A stretch of 64,000 nt of DNA from Trissonchulus latispiculum (taxonomy: Eukaryota > Nematoda > Enoplea > Enoplida > Ironidae). The position numbers and the translations under genes are program-made. Below are positions 36,546-48,300 of the stretch, in pieces. The notes below the pieces were generated by a model. The model was not told the DNA's origin, did no database searches, and worked only from the letters and a program-made list of their open reading frames with translations. The DNA lies in the NCBI GenBank assembly GCA_030248195.1, contig JASAND010004263.1, positions 1-64,000 of the forward strand, given 5' to 3'. Within the stretch, counting starts at the first letter, position 1. Each line of letters starts with the position of its first letter.

Positions 36546-37418
36546 TAGAGACCTTCACTCAGGCCCGCAGGCCCGGCCCGGCCCGCAGGCCGGGCCGGGC
36601 CGGGCCGGGCCGGGCCTAAGGTAGAACGGGCCGGGCCGGGCCGGGCCGAGGGAGGAAAAAATTGGGTGCGGGCCGGGCCGGGCCGGGCCGAGTGCTGGAA
36701 CGGGCCGGGCTTCGGGCCGGGCCTATTCTTTTCAGTTATACACAAAGTTTTCTCTGATGTGTACGAGTTTCATTTCCCAATTTTTGGAATTTTTTCTGGA
36801 AATTTTAGTCGCTTCCAAAATGAATTAAATACCTCTTTGGCTATTTATTTCGATCTAATTATTTTTATTTAGTTCTTCAAGCTCTTTTTAGCTCTTTCCT
36901 ATGTACAGGTACGTAGCTTACTTGTGCGTGTAAATTCTTTAATCTTCATATATCTTTTGCTCATCCATTAAGATTTGAAATATAATGTTTATTTTTAATA
37001 TTTGACCAGAATTCTCTCTTCATATGTATGTGCCTTGGCGACTTGAATCAACGAAATTGAGGAGCTATTAATTCTCTGAACAGAAAGAGCTGAAGCGTTG
37101 ACTGTGCAGTATTGGTCTAAATAAATATCTACTGGGAAAGTGACTAAAAATATTCTCTGCCATGACAAACAATTTTTTGAAATTTTGAACAATGTTTCTG
37201 GCAAATGCAAAAATTTAGCATAAACGGGCTCGGGCCGGGCCGGGCTTGACTTTTTAGCTTACGGGCCGGGCCGGGCCGGGCCGGACTTAGAGCGGGCCGG
37301 GCCGGGCCGGGCCGAGGTTGAAAATTTTTTGAACGGGCCGGGCCGGGCCGGGCCGAGCGAAATTTTTTACGGGCCGGGCCGGGCCGGGCCTGAAAATTCA
37401 GGCCCGTGAAGGTCTCTA
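36546..37418. mobile_element. hAT-like element, GGGCC motif family, 873 bp
   Basis: The termini are TAGAGACCTTCACTCAGGCC and GGCCCGTGAAGGTCTCTA, with the exact 8-bp duplication TAAGTTAG at 36538-36545 and 37419-37426. CCGGGCCGGGCC tracts occupy 36560-36725 and 37225-37400. The interior is AT-rich and non-coding. A tiny relative lies at 40955-41131. Confidence 0.93.
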
Positions 37419-38183
37419 TAAGTTAGTAGACACGTAGTATCTAAATTGCATTATATGTAGTTATCTTAATAGTTTTGGGTACAGTTTACAATTTATTTCA
37501 GTGGACCGCCATAACGCTTTTCACAGTGAATGAATTTTTCAGACGAATGCAACATAAGCTTTGCATATGCACGTTGTGTGTAAGCACGTTGTGTAAGCAC
37601 GTAAGCAGCAGTCTGCATAATATGTTGGCCTTTGATATGGTAATTTCTCAGCTGGTAGTAGCTCACTAAAAACAGCAAGCTATGAAGAAAGAAGCGAAGA
37701 TGATTAGTGCTCAAGTAAAGTGAAGCAATAGAAAGACGGACCGTAGCTAAAGTTAAGGCAAAGTCAATGAGCGCAGTCAAGAAACAGTCAGAATCACTGC
37801 GCGCAAACGCGCTCAAAAGGGACCTGGATTCTGAGCTACACTAGTCTTTTGAAACTTGGCCTTATCTGCAATTGCCTAATTTAATCATTTATAATTTGCA
37901 AACCAGCTAGTTCTAACAGATCTATGCAATGCAATAATCACGGAATGGAACCGATAAGAACAAAACAAACACTATTCTGCTGGAGACCATATTGAACGAA
38001 CCTCAAGTTGCGAAGATTATGAAGCGCAAGTTAAATTTTAAAACCTGCAAATCATGTATCAGCATCACGTTGAAATTAGACCTAAAAGTTTTAGTTTTAT
38101 ACCAAAAGTTTCTGGGAAATAATCTGTGGGAAATTAAGAAACCGGGAAATTAAGAAAAGAAAGAAAAAGAAAATTAAGAAAAG

Positions 38184-38285
38184 AAGAAAAGGATCAAGGC
38201 CGGATCCAAGCTCTTTACCCGGTGACCCAGTGATCCGATACGAAAAGTGGCCCAAATTGACACGATGACCCGGTTACAGTGATGT
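38184..38285. repeat. Degraded end of a GTGACCCG-family hAT element
   Basis: The order of words (GGATCAAGGCCGG..., ACCCGGTGACCCAGTGATCC, GATGACCCGGTTACAGTGATG) parallels the right end of 15703-16779, with many changes. No left end was found. Confidence 0.6.
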
Positions 38286-38449
38286 TCTGATTCTTCTGAT
38301 TCCGCCAAATAGGATTTTATGTATTTGGCCAATTTGGCCAATATTTTGAAATCAACAATTGATATTGTTTGTTTGTAGATTGTATAAACATTTCACATTT
38401 TTACACACCGCAGCGTATTTGAATAATAAAGTAAGTACCGACTATGCAT

Positions 38450-39422
38450 TAGAAATGAGGGGACGAGCCGGACCTTTCCGGCTCGGCTCGGCTCGGCTCG
38501 GCTGGCGAGAAAATGAGGTTGGCTCGGCTCGGCTCGGTTCGCGGTCATACCTGGCTCGGCTCGGCTCGGCTCGGCTCGAGAAGATTTTGAAAGTAGGTCG
38601 GCTCAGCTCGGCTCGGCTCGCCAAGCTTGAAATTCGCTTCGAAGGTATTAAAAAAGCTAAAGAAAGTTTAAAATTAGGATGCAAAATTGAAAACAGTCTT
38701 CACTGTGTGGAATATTTTCTTGATTTCGTTCAAAATTATGCAAAGGTGTGTGCTAACTTTATGCAAATCAATCTAAATTACTCTGCTGTGTACGGTCCAA
38801 GGCCGGAGATAGCTAATTCTTCTTTCTTTCAATTTTTGATCGCGCAATCAGTCAGTCATCATGTCAACTTCTTGGGAGTCGCCCGCATCATTCTCCGTCA
38901 ACATTCAACTCAGGTTTGTGCCTACGGGCAACTTTGGGGTGGTAACTGGGGGACCCCCTTCCTAAGATTTTAGGTTTGTTTCTCTATTTTGTTTGAGTTT
39001 TGTTTATAAGAAGTGCTTGCTGTAATTTCGTTTTGCCTCGTTTTGGAAGAAAGTATCTTGTACTTTGTGAAAAGTTCGTATGTTTTGGAATACCGTCCAA
39101 TTTTGTATTTTTCCGTAAAGTAAATCCGTGTTAAATTTAGGGCTGTGTCGTCTTTATTCTTGGTAGGTTGGCGATTAAGTAGGGAATTATCAGACATATT
39201 ACACACTCTTACTCGAACCTCTAATCTTTATTGCAATCAAATTATTTACCGAATATTTTCATATTCGACAACTGATGGCCATTTTGTTTGAAGAAGTTCT
39301 GAAATATGACAAGGAAATTTGGTCGAATTCCGATTTTTGGTTTTTTGGCTCGGCTCGGTGTTTCAATTCTCCGGCTGGGCTCGGCTCGGCTCGGGAGACA
39401 TTGTTGCCGGCTCGGCTCTCTG
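38450..39422. mobile_element. hAT-like element, GGCTC motif family, 973 bp
   Basis: The left end is TAGAAATGAGGGGACGAGCC and the right end GCCGGCTCGGCTCTCTG. The flanks CTATGCAT (38442-38449) and CTTTGCAT (39423-39430) match at 7 of 8. GGCTCGGCTCGG runs occupy 38478-38620 and 39345-39420. The long plus-strand frame across 38359-38973 begins outside the element and runs through the motif, so I do not accept it as a gene. Confidence 0.82.
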
Positions 39423-40085
39423 CTTTGCATCTTCGCAAGGAAAAATAAATAGCGTAAAGTTTATAGACATAACAAACTTATTTTAATTTTCATATTAAAT
39501 TAGTATTAATTACTATTAATTTTAGCTAATGAGAGAATTAAGAAATTATGCGGGATTTTGCGGGACGGGCATTATGAAATTTGCGGAACTGCGGGATCCC
39601 GCGGGACCGGACAAACAAATTTAGTGCGGGACAGGACGGGACGGGACAAAAAATTTCGTCCCGCGCCCATCTCTGACGTAGCATTGTACAACAGAATGTT
39701 CATTATTTTTACGTTTCAAAATTTGGTATGAAGTATAATTAATTTATATTAATTTTAATTAATTACATAATTATAAAACGATGCGAGATTTATTAAATTT
39801 GCGGGACTGTGAGAACCCGCGGGACGGGGCAGACAAATTTAGTGCGTGGCGGGACGGGACGGGCCGAAAAATTTCGTCCCGCGTCCATCTCTGGCGTCAA
39901 CTGCTTCTTTAGCAAAGGCTAGTGGCCTTTAGAATTGGGCTTGTTTGCAACAGTCGCTCGAATGAAGTGCGAAGGGTCATAAAGGTAAGCCTTAGCGATT
40001 GGCTTTAATTTAATACCTCTAAGCAAGTGGGGGGGGCTGTTCGCATTCGCGAAGGGAAGGTACACTATTTCTGGCTAGGACTGTA

Positions 40086-40822
40086 TGTCAATCAATATTG
40101 TAAATTTGGCATGTATTGTCAACAATCTTGTATGAACGGTGGGTTGGATTTGATAAGCGAGTGCACGCAGAATTCCGCCAACTGAAAAAAATTGATATCG
40201 CCATCGGAAAGCTATCATCGAAATGGTTCTAATCAACTAAACTTTAATCTGTGTCGCATGTTGCTGTCGCAGCTACCTTGGAGGTGACTGAGGCTATTTC
40301 AGCAGTGCTGACCCTGGCCAATAACTGCATGTCAGTCTGGCTTGGGGGCCTAGTTTTCTGTCCTTGGCCTTCGCTTCTCTGCTTCTTCTTGACTGCCTTT
40401 CAGTAGTCCGCGGAGAGCAGCATCTATCGGGTTTCCTTTTGTACCCAACGATGCTAGGCCAAATATAAAATACAAAAAATGTTGCTATCGCACGCTATTT
40501 TCCAGTTCTTATTATCGCATTTTGCTTGATTTTTCAATAAAGTTTTTGGCATCGCAAACAAACTAAACTATTCTAAATTTTATATTATTGGAAAGTGTGA
40601 TAATTTCTGAAGTCTTGGGTATGTACCTCGGTATACCTACCAAATTTTATTGAATACATTTCACTACAAAAAGTTTTCTTCAATTTATGACCAAATCTAT
40701 TCATTTATTGTTGTATGGACAGTTAAAATTTCGCATGTATTTTATAGGAAGTTTGAAGCAGCTATAATTTACATACATGTTAATTTTGTGTCCATACAAC
40801 AAACATTCAGTGTTCATAGTAG
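40086..40822. other. No gene; partial repeat related to 57621-58471
   Basis: Between 40690 and 40805, words such as TTGTATGGACAGTTAAAATT and GTGTCCATACAAC match the interior of the TIR element at 57621-58471. The remainder (40086-40690) shows nothing recognisable. Confidence 0.45.
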
Positions 40823-41399
40823 CAAGAGTACATAATGATAAGAGTATGACAAGCCTAACACTCTATGCAGTGAAGGCCAAAACTATGCTATGCGCGCTAT
40901 CGGCTGACACCCCCACGAATTGACCCCCTCTCACACCGCCACTATATGGGTACATAGAGACCTTCACTCAGGCCCGTAAGCCCGGCCCGGCCCGGCCCGC
41001 GGGCCGGGCCTAAGTTGGAGCGGGCCGGGCCGGGCCGAGGTCCAAAATTTTTGAAACGGGCCGGGCCGGGCCGGGCCGAGCAGAAATTTTAACGGGCCAG
41101 GCCTGAAAATTCAGGCCCGTGAAGGTCTCTACTCCCAAACGGGGGTCGCTTAGCATGTTTTTTACATGCAAGTGTTAAACATACATGCTTAAACCCCTCC
41201 CCAAATTGGGCTGCTATTAATTTCAACGCGTAATTATGCAAAGCAGTGAGCGACCCCCGCTTGGACCACGTACCCATATAGGGGCGGTGTGAGAGGGGGT
41301 CAATTCGTGGGGGGTCAGCCGATAGCGCGCATCACATAGTTTTAGCCTTCACTGCATAGAGTGTTAGGCTTGTCATACTCTTACCATTATGTACTCTTG
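40823..41399. mobile_element. Foldback element (CAAGAGTACATAA family), 577 bp
   Basis: The termini are CAAGAGTACATAATGATAAG and ACCATTATGTACTCTTG, with flanks ATAGTAG (40816-40822) and ATAGCAG (41400-41406), 6 of 7 matching. The arms pair over ~130 bp each (CTATCGGCTGACACCCCCACG and mirror). It carries a small hAT-like insertion at 40955. Confidence 0.85.
40955..41131. mobile_element. Minimal 177-bp hAT-like element, GGGCC motif family
   Basis: It has the same TAGAGACCTTCACTCAGGCC / GGCCCGTGAAGGTCTCTA ends as 36546-37418, but almost nothing except GGGCC motif tracts between them. No 8-bp duplication is visible (TGGGTACA left, CTCCCAAA right), so the site has been altered. Confidence 0.85.
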
Positions 41400-41459
41400 A
41401 TAGCAGCCAAGTTGAAAAGCACGTAAGGATAGCCTGAGGGTAGCATTGCCTTTACATGC

Positions 41460-41629
41460 CATGCCAAGTTTTATTGAAATTCCAATGCTACACCAATTGT
41501 CAGGTCAAATACTGCAATCGTGTCTACAGGAGATTGGAAAAAGCCAGTTCGGAGAAGTGGGATGGGATGGGGCGGTAAAATAGAAAATCTGGGATGGGAT
41601 CAAAGAATTCGTCCCTTTTGCCAACTCTG
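41460..41629 (-). repeat. Dispersed repeat, inverted relative of 10485-10655
   Basis: It ends GTCCCTTTTGCCAACTCTG, a hAT-like terminus. It shares GGAAAAAGCCAGTTCGGAGA and flanking blocks with the copy at 10.5 kb. No second terminus was found. Confidence 0.6.
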
Positions 41630-41639
41630 CCGTTCCCGA

Positions 41640-43435
41640 CATGTGTTGGTTCTGTGGTCCTATTAGAACGTTACTACTGTTGTTTCAGTAGACACTTCTG
41701 TTTCAGAAGTAAAATTATTTTAATTTGAATTTCAGTTCTCTTCCAACCAGTGCAGAAATCGGTTGTACATATAGCAGTTAGCGCTGCCATATCAATAGGT
41801 ACTATGAATGACTGACACTCTGCTCTATCACAAATCAATCTCTTTTCAGTTATGTTTATTAAATAAAACACGTCATTAAAACAGCAAAAAACGAGTAAAA
41901 TGGCACCAATGATTCAAAGCACCAAAACAGTTGCGTAGAGTGATTTCGTTGATAAAAGAGACTGCAACAACCCAAGGTAGAGAAACATAATAAAGCTTCA
42001 CAACAAAGCATGATGAGCAGAAATGGTTAAAAACGAGTAATGCAATGTATGGAATTGATGATGCATGAACTGTGTAAAATTAATGGACAACATTGGCTTT
42101 AAGCAAACATTTATATTTTAAATGGAATTAGTGAATATCAGAATTAGAAGTATAACAATGCATAGGTAATATATGCAGTTAAGAAAGCAAACTGTTTTCA
42201 CACAAATTGTTCAGTTGACAACACCATTGACGACATTTTTTGTTTCAGGGTAAGCTCCGAAAGCAACCCACTACCTTAGTTATAACTGCAAATACACCGC
42301 AAATATCACCTCAAATCCACATCGTTAAAAATGTGTGCAAGTTCAGGCTAACAATATGCATTACATATATTCCCTACAAAGTGATGGCACAAGTATAAAA
42401 TCAAACAAATACTTAAAGTAAAACAAAGCACAAGTACAAGCATAAGCCATATAAATTAAGTTATAAATTCAGCAACAGTAACAGACTCCATTATGTCGTG
42501 TGAGTTGACTCAGACTGATAACCACCAATTCGCGTATACAACGAGCAACTTAAGACCTTTTAGATGTGCAATACAAATATGTTTGTGATTAATAAGGTTT
42601 TAAGTGACTCTTTTTAGTTGATAAATTAAGGTCTTTGAGTTAACAACAACAAATGTACATACATACACATAAATAGGAAAACAATTAAACATTTGAGGAA
42701 AAGGTAAAACTGCAAAATGACGAAAGCATAACAAAAAAGAAAATAACAGAAATTGAATGTTAAGCTTCAACAGTAATGGGATCAATTAACTTTATCAATT
42801 AAACCCAACAAAAGTTGATCAAATTCAAGGCTTATTGCAAGAGATCAACAGAACTTTAGAGAATGATTTGTACATCGAATGCTCGAGACGTGTCCCATTT
42901 GATGTAGAGGCAGAGCAATTTGCTGTAGCTTGCTGCTATGAAAAGTTAAGCTTAAAAGACTATCAAAGTTACCGCTTTTTGCAATTTTTTTAACATTGGC
43001 AATAGGCATAAGACACAAGCACAATTCAGTATCAAGACACTTCGGCAGCTTCTTTGAAATTTAATTTTGATTTAAAATTATTTATACATCTGCAAGTTGT
43101 TTTCGCATGGAAAGGTGAAACTATACATTTTTGTTCGAACATGTAAAACTACAGAAATTTTTGTACGATACGATAAAGAATACGATATTGTGCACAGTCC
43201 ACAAGAGTCTACAGCAATACGGTATTGTACAATACAATACGGTACCAACCATTATATATTGCTTTAAACAATTGCATAAATCAAAACCAGTAGTGCGTAA
43301 GCTTCAAAAACATTATCTGTACAGAGCTTCTTATCGGAACATCAAAGGTTGCGGTAGTTGCTGTAAATGTAGCTGCGTTTGCATAAAATTATGACTAGAC
43401 GATCAGTCAGATCGATCAATAGATTGAATCAGATC
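41640..43435. other. No coding sequence seen; SRF 3' UTR and downstream region
   Basis: AT-rich, with only short incidental frames. The SRF transcript (minus strand) should end in here. ATTAAA on the minus strand at 43060-43065, ~370 bases after the stop, is a possible poly(A) signal, but nothing in sequence alone settles it. Confidence 0.35.
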
Positions 43436-43486
43436 TCATTCACCGTCACTAGAAGGCACAGGACTGGCACTGGAATTGTCAGGTTC
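43436..43486 (-). CDS. SRF: SRF last coding exon
   Basis: 51 bases after GATATTTTAAAG. It encodes EPDNSSASPVPSSDGE and TGA. Joined to exon h it reads HVKTEPDNSS; VKTEP resembles a sumoylation-type psi-K-x-E site (inference). The ~3-kb intron before it contains low-complexity and transposon DNA. Confidence 0.85.
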   Translation of the reverse strand, partial: EPDNSSASPVPSSDGE

Positions 43487-45043
43487 CTTTAAAATATCAA
43501 AATTATGCAGTGAAATTCATTTGTTACGAATTATATACAGTTGATAAAAATGAAATAGAGTTCGAAAAAAACCGTGTCGTGTCGATCGGATCATTCTTAG
43601 TCGAAAGAAAACTGTCCAGCATTTCTGTAGTTGGGAAAAACGTAAAACCATCACTGAACATAATGTTCTTCAGCACCAATGTAGTTTGAATGCTTTTTTG
43701 TTTGCTTTGTGTTCATTAATTTACCTACATTGATTAATCCCGTTTTTTCTGGCTGGCAATAATATCATGTCACCAAGAATAAGACAAAAGATCAGGAACC
43801 AGTTTCATAAAAATGTTCTCGAGTTATGGAGTCAAGCAACTAAGCTACGCTGGAAGGTTTTAAGATCCGCAAGTCGCATTGCAAGTCCGCTGAAGAAGTT
43901 CTGGAGTTCTCTAGTCAAGTTATCTGATCGATTTCGACCAGAGAAAGTTTTGCCAACTTGAGACTTATATACTCAAGAAATTGGGTAACATTTGGGCGAT
44001 CGCGCAGCGCATCAAGCAAAAAGCGGCACGTCGGAACCCAAATACGGGGGCGACGGAAACAGAAAGACAGGCAAGGCCGCGGACGCAAGACGCGCCCCCC
44101 CCCCTGGGGGGGGGCCGGCAGAGAGCGAGGGGGCAATAATAGAATAAAACAACAATGGCAGACATATATAAAAAAACAAAAAAAAAAAAAAAAAAAAAAT
44201 AATAAATAAACGGGAGCAGGAGGGCCGGGGGGGGGGTGCGGAAATCGGGAAAAGAAAAAAAAAAAAAAAAATAGGGGCGGGGGGATAATTTAAATAAGGG
44301 GGGAAAAGAGGAAATGGGTAAGAGGAAGGGGGAAGAAAAGAAGAAAAGGAAAAAAAAAAAACAAAATAACAATAAAAACAATAGATATAGAAGAAAAAAA
44401 ATTAAAAAAAAAATGAAAATGCCAAAGCCATCACACCATCTAATTCCAATTATAGAGCTTAACACTAGCACTTTTGTGTTTTATCATATATTTTAGTAAA
44501 ATTATTTAGTTGTTGGTTGAGTTGAGGTTTCACTAGCGGAGTGAAATATTGTTATGGCTAGGATTAGACAATATATTCTATGATAAAATCAATCACAAGT
44601 CCACTAATTCCTAAAGATAGTAAGCCATAACAATTGCAAAAAATGAGAGCAAAACTCAATCTGTAAACCTTTGATGACATTTTTCTTCTTACGAAATTTG
44701 AAAAAAGCTTTCAAAAATGATTAGACAGGAAATCAACAATAGATGAGCATGGAGAATTTTAGATTTTAAATAAAAATTTCAGACTCTCAGGGATTAATAT
44801 CATTTCTAGAAGATAACGTAGTTAATATCTAAGCTGAATGGTTACAATATAGGAAATACGGAAAGATTTAAAACACTACATTAAGTAAGAATTCATTGTA
44901 GTTTGAGAATTAGTTTTAATGGCAAAAATTAAAATTAAAGATATGATAACAGAAAATTCCCAATCAGAAATCCGGGTAAGACCGGGTAGAGTTGACCCGG
45001 TGACCGGTCCATAAGGACCGAATGCCCGGTGACCGGGACCCGG

Positions 45044-45084
<41 letters not shown>

Positions 45085-45197
45085 TATTATCTCGCACGCC
45101 CCCCCCTTTCATCTATTTGTTAGTTTGCACCTTACTTATATACAGTCTAGGACAGTTAATTTACACGTGAACATATACTTGTACCTGTAAGATCCTC

Positions 45198-45247
<50 letters not shown>

Positions 45248-45265
45248 ATATATATAATATATATA

Positions 45266-45318
<53 letters not shown>

Positions 45319-48300
45319 CTAATACAAATAATAATACTTAAAGCTAGTTATGTAATACACATATGCATAAATACATGTACTATGTACGCACCAACAGGGT
45401 ACCAGAAATTGGGTCTTTCTCATTATCCCACCCACAGCTCCGAAGAAGCACAATTCGACGGGTTGAGTTGAAATTTGGTAGGGGTAAGTTTTCGGACCTG
45501 CTAATTTCAAAAATGCAAAAAATTTAAAATTTTAAGAAAATTTTTAAAAATTAAAGATTTTTGTTAGTAAGAGGGGGACCAAGTGGATCAAAAAACGTTT
45601 TGGCCATGATTTTGCTGAAAACTTGCATTACAGGGGTTTTTCGGGCGTTAAGCAACGAATATGAGTTTTTTGAGTCAGCTTTTCGTTAGCTCAGGATAAG
45701 CTTACATCTTCAGCTTACAACTTTAGCTCATATATATTAGGCTAAGGAAAAGCTGAATCGAAAAACTGATTTCAGATTCGTGCTCAGCGCACCACAAAAC
45801 CCCTGGATGCAAGTTTTCAGCAAAACATGGACAAAAATTTTTTGATCCCCCCTTACTAACTAAAATTTTTAAATTTTTAAAATTTTTCTTAAATTTTAAA
45901 TTTTTTTCAGTTTTGAAATCAGGTCCGAAAACCTACCCCGACCAAATTGCAACTCAATCCATCAATTTGTGCTTCTTTGGTGCTTCTTCGGAGCTGTGGG
46001 GGATAGTGGGAAAGACCCGAGAAATTTTTTAAAATCTAAATTTATTAGTTTTTTCTTTCCGTTTCAATTATTCGCATTATTGACTAAATAAATCATCATA
46101 AAATTTCCGTATATACATCTACACATAATCTTTAATAAAAACAGACTACTCGAGAACTCGAGACAATTTTGCATGAAACTAGTCCCTGCTTAGAGATTAG
46201 AGTTATGTACAATGTAACGGGGGTGGAGTTAAACCCAGCAATTACGAAGTACATATCATGGAAATTTTCTATGAATTTAAGATATTATCCCCTTTGACAG
46301 GAAACAAAGGTGAGAAGGCGACAACAGAGGTGGAAACTTCAAAACATATATATGAGGATTAAACCTTGCGGCAACTTTCTGATTACATATGTTTTCTATT
46401 AAGCCGATGTGTTATCGCACCTTCTATTCAACGAACTTCCTTCCTCGTCTGTCCCTATGTATTTTCTACATTTTCGAATACAAAAATATGCAAAGCAGCA
46501 GGTATATACTGTGCTTACAGTTTTAACATGTGAAGTGGCATTCTGCATTGACATTGGAATATTGAGTAATTGAGCCGGATTAGCAGCTGAAATATATATA
46601 TAAACACAAAAATGGTCTGCTTAATCTAACGTGCAGTTTTATCAAATAATTAACTAATGGGGATCAAAAAATAAAAATCAAACATTACAAAATTCGTTAT
46701 GACACTAAGGTAGGTGTATGGCATTAAATCAACAAACTGAGTACCATTGAAGCTGATCTAAGGACATAGTCGGAGGATTGATATATAATCAATAAAGTTA
46801 AAAGTGAAGCGGCCCTGCCGGGGATCGAACCGCAGTAGTTCTTATTCTGATTTATACATGCTATCGCTATTCCGTAGACAGAGCCACCATCTCAACATGC
46901 ATATCAGGCTTATCAATCTTTCCTATGTCTGCTTCCATTACATTACCATTGGAATTACGTTATTTCAAGTTTTCCATACTTCCTGTTCGATGCATGTAGA
47001 ACATCGAAGAATGTGATCAGTGATCCGATCGATCAGACCTACCGTCAATATTAGGAATGCTGAGCATAACATTATTCTGCGCTGCAGAATCCAGGCCAGA
47101 TGGTCCTGGATACAGCAAATTCTGGGCTAAAGGATACAGTAGCGAACCGTTCGGACCAATCCCTAAATTAAACAGTCCTGGAATTAACATAAAACTACAT
47201 TCTGTGTCTTTCGCTACATACGTAGAGTGTAAATCTAGCCCTACTAAACTGAATTTTTCTACTCCATTTCTAACCTCACTTCGCAGTTAATATAAACTGA
47301 GGTTCGGAAACTAAGGTTTCTTGAACACAATATTCATCTTAATGAAGAAATTCTAGAAGCCTCTGAGGAACTAATTATTTCAGGGCAGCAAACAGACAAG
47401 TTCTCATTAAATAATATAGGATTCCAAGCAGTTGAATTTTACTATTAATTTCTGATTATTATATATATACATCCATACTGCGAACTAGAACATTGTTTAA
47501 GTGGTTTTCAGATATAATATAAAAGTTGGTGCATACACATTTGTTGTTTTTTAGAAGAAAGCGTTAAAATATCAGATAGCTCAGTACAATTTATCGAAAT
47601 AGCAAACACTGGAGAGGATCTCTTGTGCTATTCCCCTGCACCACTAACTTTGGATTTTTAACCACCAACGTTGAAATATTGTGTCAAAACTTTTGTCCTC
47701 AATATTGCTGAAAACTTGCACATAAGGGTTTTAAGTGATATGAGCACAAATCTAAATGCGTTTTAATACAGCTTTTCGTTAAGCTCATATTTATATAGCT
47801 CGTATGACATAAGTATACAACTTTAGCTTCGTTGAGCTAACCAAATATATTGAAGAATGGATTTCAGATTCGTGCTCAGTGCCCGCCCCTGACATTAGAA
47901 AAGAAATATGCAGGTTTTCTGCAAAAAAACGGACAAAACTTTTAATTCCCTTGTTCCACCAATGCCAACATTCATCAGTCTTCAGTATGTACACATGTCT
48001 CCAGCAATTCAAAATTTAAAAGTTATTACTCAAAAATATCGAAATTAGGGCTTGAGGGAAATAGCGCAAGAAATCCTCACGGGATTGCATCTTAGATGTC
48101 GAAGCATGATCCTAAAACTTGTGTTAGAACATAGTTGTTGCCAATGTCTGTGAGCTCTTACTTGGCAAAAAGCCAGCATTCGCAAAAGAGGTGATTGCGG
48201 CTGCAGCGGCTGCTGCGGAATCGCCAAGGGAAGAAGGAAGGAAGCCTAGAACAAAAAAGAAAAAATATATAGGTGCATGGTTTTCTACAAAATTAACGTC

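Larger units (their letters stand above)
29879..37842. mobile_element. Inverted-repeat element with ~175-bp arms
   Basis: The arms at 29879-30053 and 37669-37842 pair over nearly their whole length, starting AGTGTAGCTCAGAATC and ending near the mirrored AACAGCAAGCTATGAAGAAA. No target duplication is obvious at the tips. Everything between is later insertion (30167, 30752, 36546) plus short unrecognised stretches. No coding sequence is visible. Confidence 0.75.
29504..39675. mobile_element. hAT-like element, GGGAC/GCGGG motif family, inner copy
   Basis: The termini are CAGAGATGGACGCGGGCC and GCGCCCATCTCTG, with the exact 8-bp duplication ACGTAGCA at 29496-29503 and 39676-39683. GCGGGATCCCGCGG- and GGGACGGGAC-type motifs fill 29515-29595 and 39550-39665. 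It is inserted in the related element at 28785, and is itself interrupted by the inverted-repeat element at 29879 and the hAT at 38450. Confidence 0.92.
28785..39893. mobile_element. hAT-like element, GGGAC/GCGGG motif family, outer copy
   Basis: The termini are CAGAGATGGACACGGG and CGCGTCCATCTCTG. The flanks TCGTCAAC (28777-28784) and GCGTCAAC (39894-39901) match at 7 of 8. It is inserted in the mariner-type element. Its own sequence is about 28785-28906, 29295-29503 and 39684-39893; the right part carries GGGACGGGAC-type repeats (39800-39870). Confidence 0.85.
28596..40083. mobile_element. Tc1/mariner-type MITE, expanded to 11.5 kb by nested insertions
   Basis: The termini are CAGTGCTGGCCAGAAATAGT and the mirror of CAGTCCTAGCCAGAAATAGT, alike in ~23 of 25 bases. 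The flanking dinucleotide is TA on both sides (28594-28595, 40084-40085). CAGT-(G/C)-TGGCCA-type ends and TA flanks are characteristic of Tc1/mariner. Its own DNA is only about 28596-28784 plus 39894-40083 (~380 bp, non-coding); the rest is inserted elements. Confidence 0.85.

Noticed and set aside
38359..38973. 204-codon plus-strand frame, the longest in the window
   Set aside because: It starts outside the hAT, runs across its GGCTC array (giving Arg-Leu-Gly-Ser-Ala repeats) and matches no family; the open length follows from the stop-free motif.
10485..41629. CAGAGTTGGCAAA ends at 10485 and 41629 considered as one giant 31-kb element
   Set aside because: Flanking bases do not match (GAAGCCAG versus CCGTTCCC) and the sequence inside each end is homologous inward for only ~170 bases; more likely two truncated copies.
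43965..44471. 168-codon Phe/Leu-rich minus-strand frame
   Set aside because: Poly-A/purine tract read in reverse; low complexity, not a membrane protein.
47057..47290. Plus-strand 77-codon frame
   Set aside because: Antisense shadow of SRF exon g.
48045..48227. Minus-strand Gln/Pro-rich 60-codon frame
   Set aside because: A different frame over SRF exon f; only the Ala-containing frame keeps phase with its neighbours.
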